NCBI GenBank assembly: GCA_914767885.1 | Contig: CAJZBQ010000010.1 | Coordinates: forward strand, 372,001-436,000 | Source: Blepharisma stoltei | Lineage: Eukaryota > Ciliophora > Heterotrichea > Heterotrichida > Blepharismidae | Reading direction: 5' to 3' | DNA: 64,000 nucleotides | Shown: positions 33,129-44,856 of the stretch, piece after piece | How positions within the stretch are numbered: position 1 is the first letter of the stretch | Layout of the letters: every line of letters starts with the position of its first letter | Translations under genes and position numbers: made by a program | Notes under the pieces: model-generated | Seen by the model: only the letters and a program-made list of their open reading frames with translations | What the model was told of the DNA's origin: nothing | The model's database searches: none

Positions 33129-34013
33129 TTAGAAGTAAACTTCTCTTGCTTCTCTTATCTTTGTTTTGCATAAAGGACATAAAACACCTTGTGCTCGACG
33201 CCCAGTTGGTGTATTTAATTGTATCTTCATCTGATCAATCACACATTCCTTGCAAGCAACAATATGCCCACAAGGTAAAAACACAATATTTTTGACAGAA
33301 TTCCTACAAAGCAAGCACTCTAAGTCTTGATCCAGTTCATCTTGGCCTGCTTTGCGTTGGCTTTTCAGCTGCGAATTTAAATGCCTTATTTGCTCTGAAG
33401 AACTTTCATGCTGTTCTTTCATCAATTTTAATTTTCCAAACAAGCACCCACTCAGCTGTGCATATTGAGCATTTTCTTTGTTTTTCTGTTCAATGGCTTC
33501 TTTCAAAGCCAGTGTTTGAGAAAAAATTTCATCCCTTGCGATCTTTGCAGCTTTAATGTAGTTTACAATGGAGTCCATCCCTTCTCCGAAGAGCTCTGTA
33601 TACGTAAATTTAAAAATCGCGAGTTTTGAAGCATAGAAAAATGATCCCAAGCCAGGTCTGTCTTGGATATGGGCCAATAAATAAACAAAGTCGGGGTTGG
33701 CTGGATCTCCAAGCTCTACCATTAGGATTGGACTGCTTGAAGGGAGTCCTTGGGTCAAAAGCTGTTCTAGTATGAAAAAAGAGCTCTGAGAACCTTCTTC
33801 GTCTTGAGAAAAGTAGAGAAGTGCACAGACATGATGGGAGAGGTCTTGAGTGAGGAGAAATGGAAGATATGGAAAATCGAAAATTTGTATCAGCCTTTGA
33901 AATATGAGAGTTGAAATATTTTGGGTTGGGGTTGCACCTTGAAAGGACTGAACACTTAATTGGCCAGTAGGGAGGATAATGTCGAGTTTATAGAAAGACG
34001 AGTCAGCTTGCAT
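33129..34013 (-). CDS. RING-finger E3 ubiquitin ligase
   Basis: 294 residues, single exon. The C-terminal C3HC4 RING reads DLECLLCRNSVKNIVFLPCGHIVACKECV.. and ..GVLCPLCKTKIREAREVYF, the type found at the end of IAP, MUL1 and related ligases. A coiled-coil segment (about 165-230) precedes it. The N-terminal ~160 residues contain no domain I recognise. The substrate is unknown. Confidence 0.82.
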   Translation of the reverse strand: MQADSSFYKLDIILPTGQLSVQSFQGATPTQNISTLIFQRLIQIFDFPYLPFLLTQDLSHHVCALLYFSQDEEGSQSSFFILEQLLTQGLPSSSPILMVELGDPANPDFVYLLAHIQDRPGLGSFFYASKLAIFKFTYTELFGEGMDSIVNYIKAAKIARDEIFSQTLALKEAIEQKNKENAQYAQLSGCLFGKLKLMKEQHESSSEQIRHLNSQLKSQRKAGQDELDQDLECLLCRNSVKNIVFLPCGHIVACKECVIDQMKIQLNTPTGRRAQGVLCPLCKTKIREAREVYF

Positions 34014-34500
34014 TTTTTGGAATACTTACTTTATTGGCATTAGATTTTAATAATAATTTAATGTATAGAATCTGATTTTTAGGGAACTGATTATTGGTGT
34101 GCTTATAGATATTTGCAATTAGCACTTAAATAAAGTATAATAAATATCTAAAATTTATCAGTTTTAAATTTTTAATGGATTTTTGTATTTAGATTGGCAC
34201 TCATTTTTTATCCTAATATCTTTAGTTTTAGCTTACTTGATCATTGCTTATTAATATTCTGGTTAATTTATTAACAAATACTTGTTAAATTTATGATAAA
34301 AATTTATTTCAACATTTCAAAGTGGATCTTGCCTTGTATATGAATTTTTGATCCTTCTTAATTTTTGCACTCCTTTAAATTTTTTATAAAATAAAAGTCA
34401 AGCTTCATTTTGCAACTCATAAAACCTATCCAGATTTCCATGCAGTTTCTATTTAAAATATTTTTAAGTCCAATTTTGTCTATTCCACCTTACCACAAAT
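34014..34500. other. Intergenic, no gene seen
   Basis: AT-rich spacer shared by the divergent RING and BFR1-like genes. No ORF, repeat terminus or RNA gene recognised. Confidence 0.5.
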
Positions 34501-36852
34501 ATGGAAGAGGTCGAGGAGACTAAACCTCAAAAGAGGCAATACGAAAGAGTGACTCTCGAAACAGTGATTCCTCCATTACCTCCTAAATCAGAAAGAATTC
34601 CAGCCCCCGATGAGCAAAAGCTTGAACGAGAAGTGAAAGCCATAGAAAGAGAAATTGAAAAACTAAAAGCTCTAAAAGACGGGATCCAGGAAGCAATCAC
34701 ACTTAAAAAAGAAGGAGGAAAAGCTGAAAGCAGAGACGTTTCAGTCAAAGAAGAGAAGAACCTCAAGCTGAACAATGTCAAAGATTGGCGAGGAGAACTC
34801 AGTCGTTTGCACGAGCGATTCAATGTCCTTAAAGAGGAGTACTCAAATCTCATTGAAGACAACAAAAGAATCAAGCCAAAAATCCAAATTTTCGACGAAG
34901 ATGATATTGACAAAACCATTGAAGAAATTGAGGTGAAGCTTGAAACCACGACCATGCCACTTCCAGAAGAAAAAAAGCTTATACAAAGACTCGGATTTTT
35001 GAGGCAATCAAGACCTCTTGCTACTGAATTCAAGGCCAGGTCTGCCAGAATTGCAGAACTCAAAAAAGAAAAAGATGCTGTCTGGGCCCAGATTGAAGGT
35101 TTGAAAACCCAAATGACTGCTGCTAGATCTGAAATCGACACTATTACTGCTAAAATGAAGGAAAGCAAGGAGAAGCTTAAGGTGGAAATCCCACAGCTTG
35201 TAGAAGAAAGAAAACAGATCCAAGAAAAAATCAAAGAACTTATTGAAAAGAAAAAGCAGGTCAATGATGAGTTTTATGAACAAAAAAGAAAACACATGGA
35301 TCAAAAGCGGCATATTGAATATATTGAAAGAGCAACAAAGATAAAGGAAAGACTGATTGAACAAGAAGAAAGGAAAAAAGCAGAGGAAGAACGCAAAAAG
35401 TTAGAAGAAGAAAATAAGCCTCACCCGTACGAAAGAGAAATCACACAGTGCGAAAACTTTATTTCTTATCTTCACAGACTTGCTCCAGCTTCAGAGGAGG
35501 AAAGCAAAGAAGAGTCGAAAACACAATCAAACGAAGAATTCTTGGCTGGAAAAGAGCAAAGAGGGGCTCAAGAAAGTGAACAGTGGTTTGGACAGGCAAA
35601 GAAGAAAACCAAGAAAAAGAGAGAAAGAACTAAGAAAAAAGAAGCTGAGCCGCTTTTAGCTCTTCCTATCGAACTTCTTAATTTCTTCTCATTCACAGGA
35701 ATCAAAGTCCCTACTAAATCTGAAGAAATTCCTGCTACTATTGAAGAGCTTGAGAAAAAGAGAAACTATTTCGAGTCATTAGAAGAAAGAGTAGAAGAAA
35801 AAGAAGAAAAAACTAGCTTCCAGTATGCTATGATTGAAGATCGCCATTTTTCGATCAAGAATTAAAATTTCTGTAACAGGAAATTATTTAGCTTGAAAAA
35901 ATTTTTACTCCCCCCCCATCCTGATCGAACGATTGACTGTAAAAATTCCTAAAAATTGGGGAAATTAACCCCCATCCTTGATCGAACGATTTTCATATCA
36001 TGCAACTTTTATATATATAAAAATATATTAGTTATCAAAAGCTTGGGAAGATGCACCTAATGAAGTTGTTTTCAGCGACTTTGAGACGACAGAAAGCTGC
36101 GAAATCAACCATCCGAAGTGATTTAGTCATCAATCTAGGCTTAAAAAATTAATAATCTGATAAAATAGAGATTTCTTTAAAGTTTTAAAAAAAAAAATTA
36201 ATTTAATAAGGAACAAATTAAAATTTATACAGTTTAAAGGGGTAACTAATAAATCAAAATATTTAAAATTGGTATTTTTATGAAATTAATTAAATTTTTG
36301 CTCTAAAAATAATTATTAAATACCCTTAACCCTCTTATTTAAAAGTAAATAAAAAAAAATATATATATTTTTTATTTTATATATAAATTGTTTTCCCAAA
36401 AAAATTTTTTTTAACCCCCATCCTTGATCGAACGATGGCGAGTCGTTCGATCAAGGGTGGGGGGGAGGAGTTAATAAAAAAATAATCTCTAGCCAAAGAG
36501 ATAGAGTCTGCAATATATTAGCAAATACGCTATAAGATTCATTAAAATTGAATAGGAAATTATAAAGTATAGGTTATTAGTATTCATTACTATCAAATAT
36601 AGATAATTAAATTTTAGGGTAGGTGAGGAATTAATTTTCCAGATTTTCAATGATTTCGCTCGATCAAGTATGAAGGAGAGTAAGGTAAAAGCACAGCCTG
36701 AACGCTCAGAAATTAAATTCACTGATTTCCCAGCACCTGTTGAAAGCCAAGTTAAAGAAGAGTATGGAATTTTCAAAGATGAGGGACCTGTACCGAAAAA
36801 AGAAGAAACCAAACCCACTCGAGGCAAAAGAAATTTCAGGAGAGGTAACTAA
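34501..36852 (+). CDS. BFR1-like coiled-coil protein, split by an ancient nested IES
   Basis: 494 residues after removing 35814-36680 (867 bp); total is a multiple of three. The join reads ..EEKEEKT|KVKAQPERSEIKF. The protein is almost wholly charged coiled coil (..EREVKAIEREIEKLKALKDG.., ..PEEKKLIQRLGFLRQSRP..) with ..YEREITQCENFISYLHRL and a basic Arg/Gly C-tail (TRGKRNFRRGN). The layout fits BFR1, an mRNP- and ER-associated yeast protein. Without the IES step the C-tail would be mis-annotated as a separate ORF. Family call moderate. Confidence 0.75.
35814..36682 (+). mobile_element. Decayed family B IES containing a younger family B copy
   Basis: TA at 35814 and 36681. The left end keeps a worn B palindrome (TGATTGAAGATCGCCATTTTTCGATCAAG; compare TGATCGAACGACTCGCC..) at the same distance from TA as in 16900. 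The right end keeps CGCTCGATCAAGTATGAAGGAGAG. A cleaner B element (35906-36473) sits inside. Removing the whole block restores the BFR1-like frame. Confidence 0.8.
35906..36473 (-). mobile_element. Family B TIR element, uninterrupted copy
   Basis: 566 bp, TA at both ends, reverse complement of 16900-17873 minus its nested MITE. Left end has two direct TIR blocks around GATTGACTGTAAAAATTCC; right end is the GATCGAACGATGGCGAGTCG palindrome. It serves as the empty-site control for the nested insertion at 17172. Confidence 0.85.
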
Positions 36853-37015
36853 GCTTAATAATCGCAAATAGTTATTTATCACTTTTAACTTGCTATAGCA
36901 TATGCTTATCAATTCTATTGGTATTAAAGAAGCAAGACTCCAATGCGTTTCTATTATTTGAAATGCATTAAAAGAATATGCAAGTTTTTTTACATTAAAT
37001 TAATTTCATTAAACT

Positions 37016-39610
37016 ATGAGCTGGTTTTCAAGTAAAAAGAAGGAATTCTCAGATGAGCCAATAATCCAAGAAAGGATCATCAAAGTAAATGGAGATCCAG
37101 CTGTCAAGTCATACCGCAGAGGTAAATTCCTTGGCAAAGGTGGTTTTGCCAAAGTTTACGAGTTTTATTGTCAAGAGTCCAAAGAGCTCATTGCAGGCAA
37201 AATTCTCCCCAAAACTGCTTTAATCAAAGCCCGTGCTCGTCAAAAACTAATGAACGAAATCAAGATCCACCGTTCTCTTCACCACAAAAACATCGTTGGC
37301 TTCGACCATTACTTTGAAGACGGCGAAAACATTTATATTCTTCTTGAACTCTGCACAAACCAAACCCTTTGTGAAGTCATGCGACGCCGAAAACGAATTA
37401 CAGAAATAGAAGTACAATACTACATTTTCCAATTGATCCAAGCTTTACGATATTTGCACACGCATAAGGTCATTCACAGAGATATAAAATTAGGTAATCT
37501 TTTTATAACCGACCAAATGGAATTAAAGCTGGGAGACTTCGGGCTTGCTGCAAAGGTTGAATTTGATGGAGAAAGAAAGCGCACTATATGTGGGACGCCG
37601 AATTATATTGCCCCAGAAGTTATTGATGGTCGACAAGGACATTCTTATGAAGTCGACATATGAAGCGTAGGAGCCTTAATGTTTACACTTCTGGTAGGAA
37701 AAGCTCCTTTTGAAGCTGTTGACCTGCATTCAACCTATCAAAATATCAAAACGCTTAGTTACTCTTTTCCTGAGCATTTGAAGATCTCGAAAGAAGCAAA
37801 AATGATCATTGGGGATATTTTAAAAGTGGATCCTGCCGAAAGACCCAGTCTAGATCAAATTTTATCGTCACCGTTTTTTACAAGAAATCCGATCCCAAAG
37901 CAGCTGCCTGCTAGTACATTAGCTGTGCCGCCAAGCAACTCGTTTCTGCACCAATATAATTTGCAAATAAGGCATACTATTAACGGATATGAAGCAATTT
38001 TGGAACGTGGAGCTATGACAGCGAGAGAAAATATTCAAAGGGTTATTAGTTTTGATGAGGCAAATGAAAATGCGAGAAATGGATGTGCACCTTTAAATGT
38101 GGAGAAAGGGTGAGAATCAGCAAGAGAGAAAATTACTGGGAGGCAAATAAGTTCAGAAAGCGGCTGGGATGCTCACTCCCCCTCCGTGAGCAAATAAAAT
38201 AATTGGAAAATTTCTACTTTATGGGTAAAAGCCCACTCCTATGTGTGAATATTAAGTGTTTTTAGAAAAAAAATAGTTCGATGTATAAGTGATAATGTTA
38301 TAATGAAATTAGCTAATTCTGTTTTCTTGAATTTTAAAATATAAATTTTACAAGTTTATATTAATTTTTGTTTGAAAAAATTTAAATTCCCTATATAAAC
38401 GATCAAAATTTTTGGTGCGCTCTCTGAGGATGGGAGTCAGGAAAAAGCGAGATCAACACCAGCAATTTCAGAAAGAGGATGTGATTAATCTTAACATTAA
38501 ATTAGATTTATAGAGTAGCTCCGCGGGGTTTGGCTTCTAAAAAATTCGAAAAATCGAATTTTCTAGTCACCTATCAGCCAAGATGAAAATTCAGGACACA
38601 AAACCTAATATTGGGGTGGAAAACATTCCCTGTAGGCCAGGAGGAATCTCTGGTTCCTGCTGCAATACCCTTTCCAACTCCGAACTCCATTTCCTCCTAG
38701 GCAAAACCTTGGAATGGAATGAACTTTGTTTGGCCTAATCCGATGTTGAGCTTCACCAAGCATATTAAATCCTGGCTGGATACACATTACCAAAAATCAT
38801 CCTCCTTTCCATAAGGTCCCTTGGCTTCCACAGCTAAAGGTGCTAAGAGGGTAGGTTATTTCACCACGTCATTTAAAGTATATGGGGTGTGATACACCGA
38901 TTTCGCCTTCAGAAAAAGAATGCGATATGCCAGCTTCAGAAAGGGTATCATTAACTCCTGCGTCAAAGAAAAAAGTCACCATCTGATCTAGCTATTCAAG
39001 CTCTAAACCTAATGAAGGGCCAATGTTGTGGATTAAGAAATGAGTTGATTATTCTGACAAGTACGGTGTTGGATTTATGCTTTCTGACTTGATTATTGGA
39101 GTTTATTTTAACGATGCTACCAAAATGATAATAAGGCCAAATAGCAATACTTTTCATTATATTACCAAGCAAGCTCATTCAAACAGCGAAACAATAATAA
39201 TGCACACACTCCAAGATTTTCCAAAAGAGCTGAACAAAAAAGTCACTCTCTTGCAGCACTTTCATAAAAATTTGCTGATTAATGAAAAAATAGAGAACTC
39301 AAACGATAGCGACCCACTCGTATACGTCAAAAAATGGCTTGCAACAACTCAAGCACACATCTTTAGACTAAGCAACAACATTGTCCAAGTATTTTTCATT
39401 GATAAAACCGAACTTATGCTTTGCGATGAAGGAAAAACAGTAGTTTATGTTGACAAACTCAAAGCAAAGTTTTTATATTCATTAAGCAATGTCATGGACA
39501 GCGGAAATACAGATCTTTCAAAAAGATTGAGGTATACAAAGGAAGCACTCAAAGTAATGCTCCAAAACCAGAATCCTGCACAATTGCAAGAAAGCAGCTT
39601 GTTTAACTAA
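37016..39610 (+). CDS. PLK1: Polo-like kinase, PLK1 type, with two polo boxes
   Basis: 640 residues after removing a family A IES (38173-38436) and a family D element (38486-38887 plus 6-bp TSD). Kinase: LGKGGFAKVYEF, IAGKILPK, HRDIKLGNLFI, KLGDFGLAAKV, RKRTICGTPNYIAPEVID, SVGALMFTLLVGKAPFE. Polo box 1: IKKWVDYSDKYGVGFMLSD.., ..VYFNDATKMI; polo box 2: VKKWLATTQAHIFRLSNN... Both insertions fall in the linker, which then reads ..SGWDAQEKARSTPAISERGCDTPISPSEK... UGA is Trp at several sites. Acts in mitosis and cytokinesis in other eukaryotes. Confidence 0.9.
38173..38439 (-). mobile_element. Family A MITE with TCA junctions (IES in PLK1 gene)
   Basis: 264 bp between TCA at 38173 and TCA at 38437, reverse orientation, worn interior. 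There is no TA at either end; instead both junctions are TCA. Removal joins ..SGWDA to QEKARS in frame. Confidence 0.78.
38486..38887 (+). mobile_element. SINE-like family D element in PLK1 linker
   Basis: 402 bp from TAATCTTAACATTAAATT.. to ..CACGTCATTTAAAGTATATGGGG. Flanked by TGTGAT (38480 and 38888; 8 of 9 bases agree if extended to GGATGTGAT/GGGTGTGAT). The gene frame meets TAA at its first codon; removing element plus one TSD restores ..ERGCD|TPISPSEKE. Confidence 0.82.
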
Positions 39611-39665
39611 TTTTTTGTATATATTTAATTAACTCCGAGTGTTTTAAAGAGTGAATTTATTATAC

Positions 39666-41158
39666 TTATTTTCTAGAAATAGTATGTGTTACCACAATTG
39701 GAAAAGTGATATTAAGATCATCAGGGCTACTTATACATGCAGGAGAAGCTCTTGTGCTCACCCCATACTCCAATGACACCTCTTGTTTTTTCAAGTCAAT
39801 TCGATTAAACGACGTATATGGCTTTATTGGCAGCTTTTTTACAAATCTCACTTCCTGCTCTTTAGGTTTTTCCACTTCCCCGTAATCCTGTGATATGCTT
39901 CTGTATTTTCTTATAAACTGATTATGCAGCCTTGGAGTAACCAAAACTAGTTTAGCCGACTTCAAATCGTTTTGCAATTCACCTATCAAATCATTTTGCT
40001 TCTTATTTATGACTTGTCTCACCTCTAGTTCTCTATTAACTTCTGCTTTAAAACTGTTATGCCTTTCTTTCAGCATTTTAATTTCATTCAGTAGCTCCTG
40101 CTCTCTAGCTTCTGTTTCTTTTTTCTTATTAATCCAAGCTTCATCGTTTTCTTTTTCTCTTTTTCTCATAAACTCTTCATAAGATTTCAGCTTTGCCTTT
40201 GCTTCATCAGTTTGTTTTTGGGACATTTGGACCATATCTTTCATCGCATCAAGCTTTAAATATAAGTTAAAATTAAGAGTTATGCAACCGTAAGCTGAGT
40301 TGACACTAGCCACCTGCCTTGTCTCAGCACCAAAAGCCAATCTTCATATATCTCGGAGTTCATAAAAAATAGAGATAAACCACCTGCCCAATGATCAGCT
40401 CCTTCCTTGGGCAGAATAACCGTCCGAAAGTCGACTGATAGACAAGCCTGTCTAGCCCATCTTGCAGGAACAGGAAAACCTTCAGGGAGAAATAAACTTC
40501 TGTCTTGGCGAGGCTATTTCAAAAAGGGATAGAGGCCCTGTTCTCAGCTTCAGGATGGGTTATACCTACTCCAAAGGAGTGCTATCGGAGTCCAATTTCC
40601 GTCATACACCATTCTTTCTTTTAATTATAAGGCTTTCATATCTTTATCCTTTTCAGGGTCATATTTATTATGAACTATTTGCTCTGTTTTTCTTTCTTCT
40701 TTGCTCTTTTTTTGACGAAGTTTTGAGATTGCTAATTCTTGCTCGCAGCAGAATGACCTGAGCTCATCAAGTTCCAAATCTTTTGCATTTATGAGGATTC
40801 TCATTTTATCATAGTCTTGTTTAAGTTCAATTAGAGTATTTTGATGACTTTGAAGCAGCTCTTGGATTTTTTTATGATATTCTTTGTGGATTTTTCTAAG
40901 TGCTAAGTCTAAAGCGTTTTGGTGATGCACTTTGGCAGCTTCTCGGATACGATCAACAATAATTTGGATCCTTTCTCGATGATATTGAGAAGGCTGAGAG
41001 GATAACTGGTCTTTTAGATCGTCTTCGAGATTAGGATAGAATTGAGAGATGGTTTTAGTTTTACAGTTTCTTGAAAGATCTGAATCCAAATTTGGATGGG
41101 CATCATAGTCAACCCAAAACTCACAATCAGATTCTGAGTTTAAATCAAGTTTTGACAT
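39666..41158 (-). CDS. Coiled-coil protein, unknown, split by a D-like element
   Basis: 373 residues when 40257-40627 is removed; the join is ..EKDKDMKAL|KLDAMKDMVQM, in frame and a multiple of three. Mostly coiled coil (..ALRKIHKEYHKKIQELLQ.., ..AREQELLNEIKMLKERHNS..), with a Cys-containing turn (SFCCEQE) and a short ordered C-tail. No family recognised. Taken separately, the two halves would wrongly look like two genes, one starting inside repeat sequence. Confidence 0.68.
40257..40629 (+). mobile_element. SINE-like element (D-related subfamily) with TA-type junction
   Basis: 371 bp between TA at 40257 and 40628. It shares motifs such as ACAAGCCTGTCTAGCCCATCT and AAACCACCTGCCCAA with the reverse element at 42745-43105, and ends ..CACCATTCTTTCTTTTAATTATA. 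No long TSD was found; a TA-to-TA excision restores the coiled-coil gene frame. Confidence 0.7.
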
Positions 41159-41424
41159 AACAGATTAATAGTAAATTAATGAAAAAGTTTATATGGCAAT
41201 TAGCTTTTTTAAATTATCAATAATTTCAGCTGAGAATCAATCTTTATAAGATGATTTCAAAAATAATCAAAAAAAATGATTTAATTACAATTTGATAAAA
41301 ATTGCATAGTTTATAATAGAAGGTTATATTTTAACCTTTTACAATTTAAATATTTGCAGAAATTTAATTGAAAGCGCCATCTATTATAAAGACTGTATTA
41401 AAACGGTCAACTTTAGAATAATCT

Positions 41425-43294
41425 TTATTCCACTTTTATCAATACTTTACCCTCATGAAAATTTGCGAAGTAATATTTCAATGCTTGAATATAGTTGCTC
41501 AAGTTGAAAACATTGGATATTTTAGGCTTAAACATTTCAATGTTTTCATAAATCAATCTACTAAGCCCTTCCTGTTCATACTGCGGTAAATAGTGATATA
41601 AATTGAAGCCAATAATTTCTTTTCTTTTGAAAATAAACTGCCTTGGATCGACATCTATAGTTTCCATTGACAAATTTACCCATTAGCATTAATTACATAT
41701 ATAACAGTTCACAGTAATTCCCACCTAAGGGTCTGCCTCCACCCCTAACGCTTTGCTCGGCTGCTTGCCATCAACCGTCTTACGGCCTTCAAAGCTTTGC
41801 TCGTACAGACGAGGATGTGCACTAGCTACCTGTAGTCGGATGAGTTGTGGCAACCACGCCGTACGCCAACTAAGTTGCCTTTTCCGAAAATTCAAAGGTC
41901 GAATTTTCTGGTCGGGCTGTCTACTAAAATGGAAATCCAAAGTCTGGGACGCAATGCCCAGTATCGCGCTGGAAAAAAGCCCGATGGACAAAGTAGTAGC
42001 CCTTACCTCTGCTGAGCTTTCATTTCCAACTCTGAATATCATTTCCTCAAGAGGTAAAAACATTGACCTGGAATGAGCTGAGGTTGACCAAATTCAGCAT
42101 TCCGCTCCACCAAACCAAGTAAAACCTGGCCTATAAACAATCCTAGAGCTAATTTCCCTTCCACGAGGTCCCAACCGTCCTGTGGGATGCCAGCTACAGG
42201 TATTAAGAAAAGGGCTTATTCCTCATTTTAATGTATATGACAAATTTCCGACAGATATAAGTTTTCCATACCTTTGAAGAGAGTTTAGCATTAGCGTCGC
42301 CATTTTTCCTCCAACTAGGTCAACTGCTCTTAAAACGTTATGCTCCTTTGATAACTCTTCAATTCTGCTCCTATCAGAATGATCAATCACGATTGAGCTT
42401 TGAACATTTCCAACATCTTCTTTATTAGTAATGCAAACAGGAGTCTTCCCGTTTTTTAATGCTAGGGCAATCGTTTGTTTTCCTATAGTTGAAGTTGGCG
42501 CTGATAAGAAAAATGCTTGATGGCCTTCAAGCTCTTTTAGGAGGCAAATTGATGTTAAAGGTGCCAATGATATACAAGATCCAACCTGAGGATCCAAGTT
42601 TTCTGGTATTTGATTTCAGTAGCTTGCAATACAGTACTCAGCCCAAGTACCAGAGCTTGCAATACATGCTACTCTTTTTCCAATCCAACTTGAAGATACC
42701 CCATTGCCTACTGACTCGATTTTTCCAATGCCTTCAACCCTTAAAATAAAATGATGGACCGCGTGATAGATAGCGAAGGTATACTCTTCGTGAGCTAAGT
42801 AGACCATCTCAAAAGGAAGCCTGCCGAAACAGTGTGTTTTGTTTCTCCTCCTAAGGTTTCCGTCTTTGTTAGATGGGCTAGACAGGCTTTACCTACCACA
42901 TGGCTTTTCTTATTGGGGCTATAGGAGATCTCCAGATGGCTCTGCCATTAGAGAGCTAATCTTTTGGACAGGTGGTTTAGTCGGAAATCCATAAGGCAGC
43001 CTTCAATTTCTAATTTGAGCTGCGAGATCTTTGGAGACTGGCTTTTTGGAGTCAGGCAAGGTAACGGCTAATGGTTAAATTCGCTTCTTGACAACTTAAT
43101 AAAAATTCTACCCCTAATGTCAGAGGAAAAACTTGGGATTGCTTTTTGAAGCCCATTATGGAGCCTATATCATGAGGGTTAATAGGACTGTATTCCATTT
43201 TCACAAGGATTTGGCCTGGGCCTGCTGATGGAATCTCAACTGTAGTCAGAAGAGGTTTGGTTTTTTTCTTCAGTATCCTAATTGCCTTCATCAT
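41425..43294 (-). CDS. MDR-family zinc-independent oxidoreductase (quinone/enoyl reductase type)
   Basis: 308 residues after removing two family D elements, each with one TSD (41678-42237 and 42745-43105); total is a multiple of three. N-terminal GroES-like fold: ..VEIPSAGPGQILVKMEYSPINPHDIG.., ..FPLTLGVEGIGKIESVGNGV.., IGKRVACIASSGTWAEYCIA. Rossmann part: ..LKELEGHQAFFLSAPTSTIGKQ.., ..AVDLVGGKMATLMLNSLQRYGKLISVGNLS|METIDVDP.., ..HEGKVLIKVE. This is the MECR/quinone-oxidoreductase branch; the nucleotide motif is worn (SAPTSTIGKQ), so activity is uncertain. Both D junctions fall at conserved parts of the fold. Confidence 0.85.
41678..42237 (+). mobile_element. SINE-like family D element in MDR gene
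   Basis: 560 bp flanked by the exact 10-bp duplication TGACAAATTT (41668 and 42238). Contains CCTAAGGGTCTGCC near its 5' end and ends ..CTCATTTTAATGTATA. Excision with one TSD restores ..LISVGNLS|METIDVDPR. Confidence 0.88.
42745..43105 (-). mobile_element. SINE-like family D-related element in MDR gene
   Basis: 361 bp flanked by 12-bp duplications TTCAACCCTTAA (42733) and TTCTACCCCTAA (43106), two mismatches, so an older insertion. Removal with one TSD gives ..FPLTLGVE|GIGKIESVGNG, the expected sequence of the GroES-like fold. Confidence 0.85.
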
Positions 43295-43594
43295 AATTAA
43301 TTATACTTTTATTGCTCAAATGAAAAAATTACCACTTAATGCATGATTTACAGCAAATATTTAAAAAGAAAATTATTGTGGAATTAGTAGGAGTTGATCC
43401 CTATATGTTTCCTTAATTGTCTGAATTTACACTATGCTGATAAGCACCTTCGAATTATTAATACTCCAAACAGTGATATTTTATCTTGATAAATTTTCGG
43501 TTAAAAGATCATGACTTTGCTTAGCTTATAAAATATCACACATTTTCTTTATTATATTGTCAACAATCCAGTAACTTAAATCAAAATATTGAAT

Positions 43595-44350
43595 ATGGAA
43601 TTAAAGGCAAGAAAGTCAGGAATATGCTTTAACCAATCTTTTCAAATAAATTCTCAATTCTCTCTAAAATCCCATGAGCCAGCTTCCCCAAGTCCTGACT
43701 CCCCAATTGATGAGACAAAAAATTTGAAATTCACAGAAAATCCCAAAAAGCCAAAATTATTGTCTCAGCAAGCCTCAAGGAGGCATTCTCCGTCAATAAT
43801 ATCGTCATCTATCCACAAAAGAACACTATTATATTCTAAAAAAATCGAAGGATCATCATCTGTAAGTTCAATGTCAAGACACAAACGGCATAGCACTGAT
43901 GACAAAATTGAAGTTTCTGGAAAATCGCTAATTGATATTCCCAGATTTTCATCTCGTCCTAGAAGAACGATTGCCTTAAAAGCTGAGCGTCTTTCAATTG
44001 ATTTTGAATGAAAAAACACTCGCGAATCCCCAATACCTGGGGAGGCAAGAACTCCTAAAACTTTCAGCATAAAATTATTGCAAAGGCCAATTAATTTTTC
44101 AGAGATAAAAAGAAAAATTGAGCAGCCCGGGATTTTATCAGCAAAATCGCTTTCTATTATAAAATCGACTGCTGCTAAAAATGCGTATATTAAAAGAAAT
44201 TGAAATAATATAAAACCAAAAATTGGGAGTAAACGAGTGCATTTGTCAATGGATCAAAGCTTATTGCAATATGCGACTGATGAAATGATTAAAAATGATC
44301 AAGCAGAAGCACTTTATAGGGAGTCAATAAGAAGTCAAAAACGAAATTAA
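43595..44350 (+). CDS. Ser/Lys-rich disordered protein, unknown
   Basis: 251 residues, single exon, two UGA-Trp codons (..SIDFEWKNTRE.., ..IKRNWNNIKP..). Low complexity and basic, with many SP/SPxxR sites (PASPSPDSP, RRHSPSIISS, ESPIPGEARTP), so a likely phosphoprotein. ATG at 43595 chosen as the only good start. No domain recognised. Confidence 0.6.
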
Positions 44351-44424
44351 TTTAATAAGAATGTATTATATTTAGACGTTTCAGTTATTATAGCTATTTA
44401 TTCATTTTGAATGCTGCTTTTATC

Positions 44425-44844
44425 TTAAAGTTCAACTCTTTTAGATAGATTATCTGAATAAATTCTTAATTCCTCTTTGCCTGATTTTTGCTTTTCCTTT
44501 AATTCTAGAGCTTTAATTGCTTCTTTTAAGTTGTTTTGCTCTTCAGATAAATCTAAGCTTAGTTCTTCGGCATATCTGCTATAATCAAATTTTGTAAATT
44601 GTTCGAAATCTCTTCAATTGATTTCAGTACCTAAGCTCTTAGCTTTAATCATTTGTTCAGTTGATATCTGATCCCTGCAGCTATCTATTAAGTCTGCAGT
44701 CAGTTTTTCTTTAATTCTTTGTCTCCTTAATCCATCCAAATCTTTAAATTTTCCATTATCTTGGTATAAATAGTCAATTACAAAGCAATCAATTATTTTA
44801 TAGCATATTCTTGCCGCTTCCATACTCTGAATTTCGTAACTCAT
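44425..44844 (-). CDS. Small coiled-coil protein, unknown
   Basis: 139 residues from ATG 44842-44844 with one UGA-Trp (..TEINWRDFEQF..). The N-terminal part (SYEIQSMEAARICYKIIDCFVIDYL..) is helical; the C-terminal third is charged coiled coil (..EEQNNLKEAIKALELKEKQ..). A family B IES starts 13 bp upstream of the ATG, in the 5' leader. No family recognised. Confidence 0.6.
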
Positions 44845-44856
44845 TGCACCTAAGCT

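Noticed and set aside
34527-35364. Long Ser/Phe-rich ORFs antisense to the BFR1-like gene
   Set aside because: Shadows of a Glu/Lys-rich coding strand; the sense frame has the coherent coiled-coil protein and the IES-restored C-terminus.
36670-36852. Independent 60-residue gene (MKESKVKAQ..)
   Set aside because: It is the last exon of the BFR1-like gene; the apparent start is inside the decayed IES.
39666-40340. Separate gene starting MAFGAETRQVASVN on the minus strand
   Set aside because: Its first ~25 residues come from a repeat element; a TA-to-TA cut joins the rest to the upstream coiled-coil frame.
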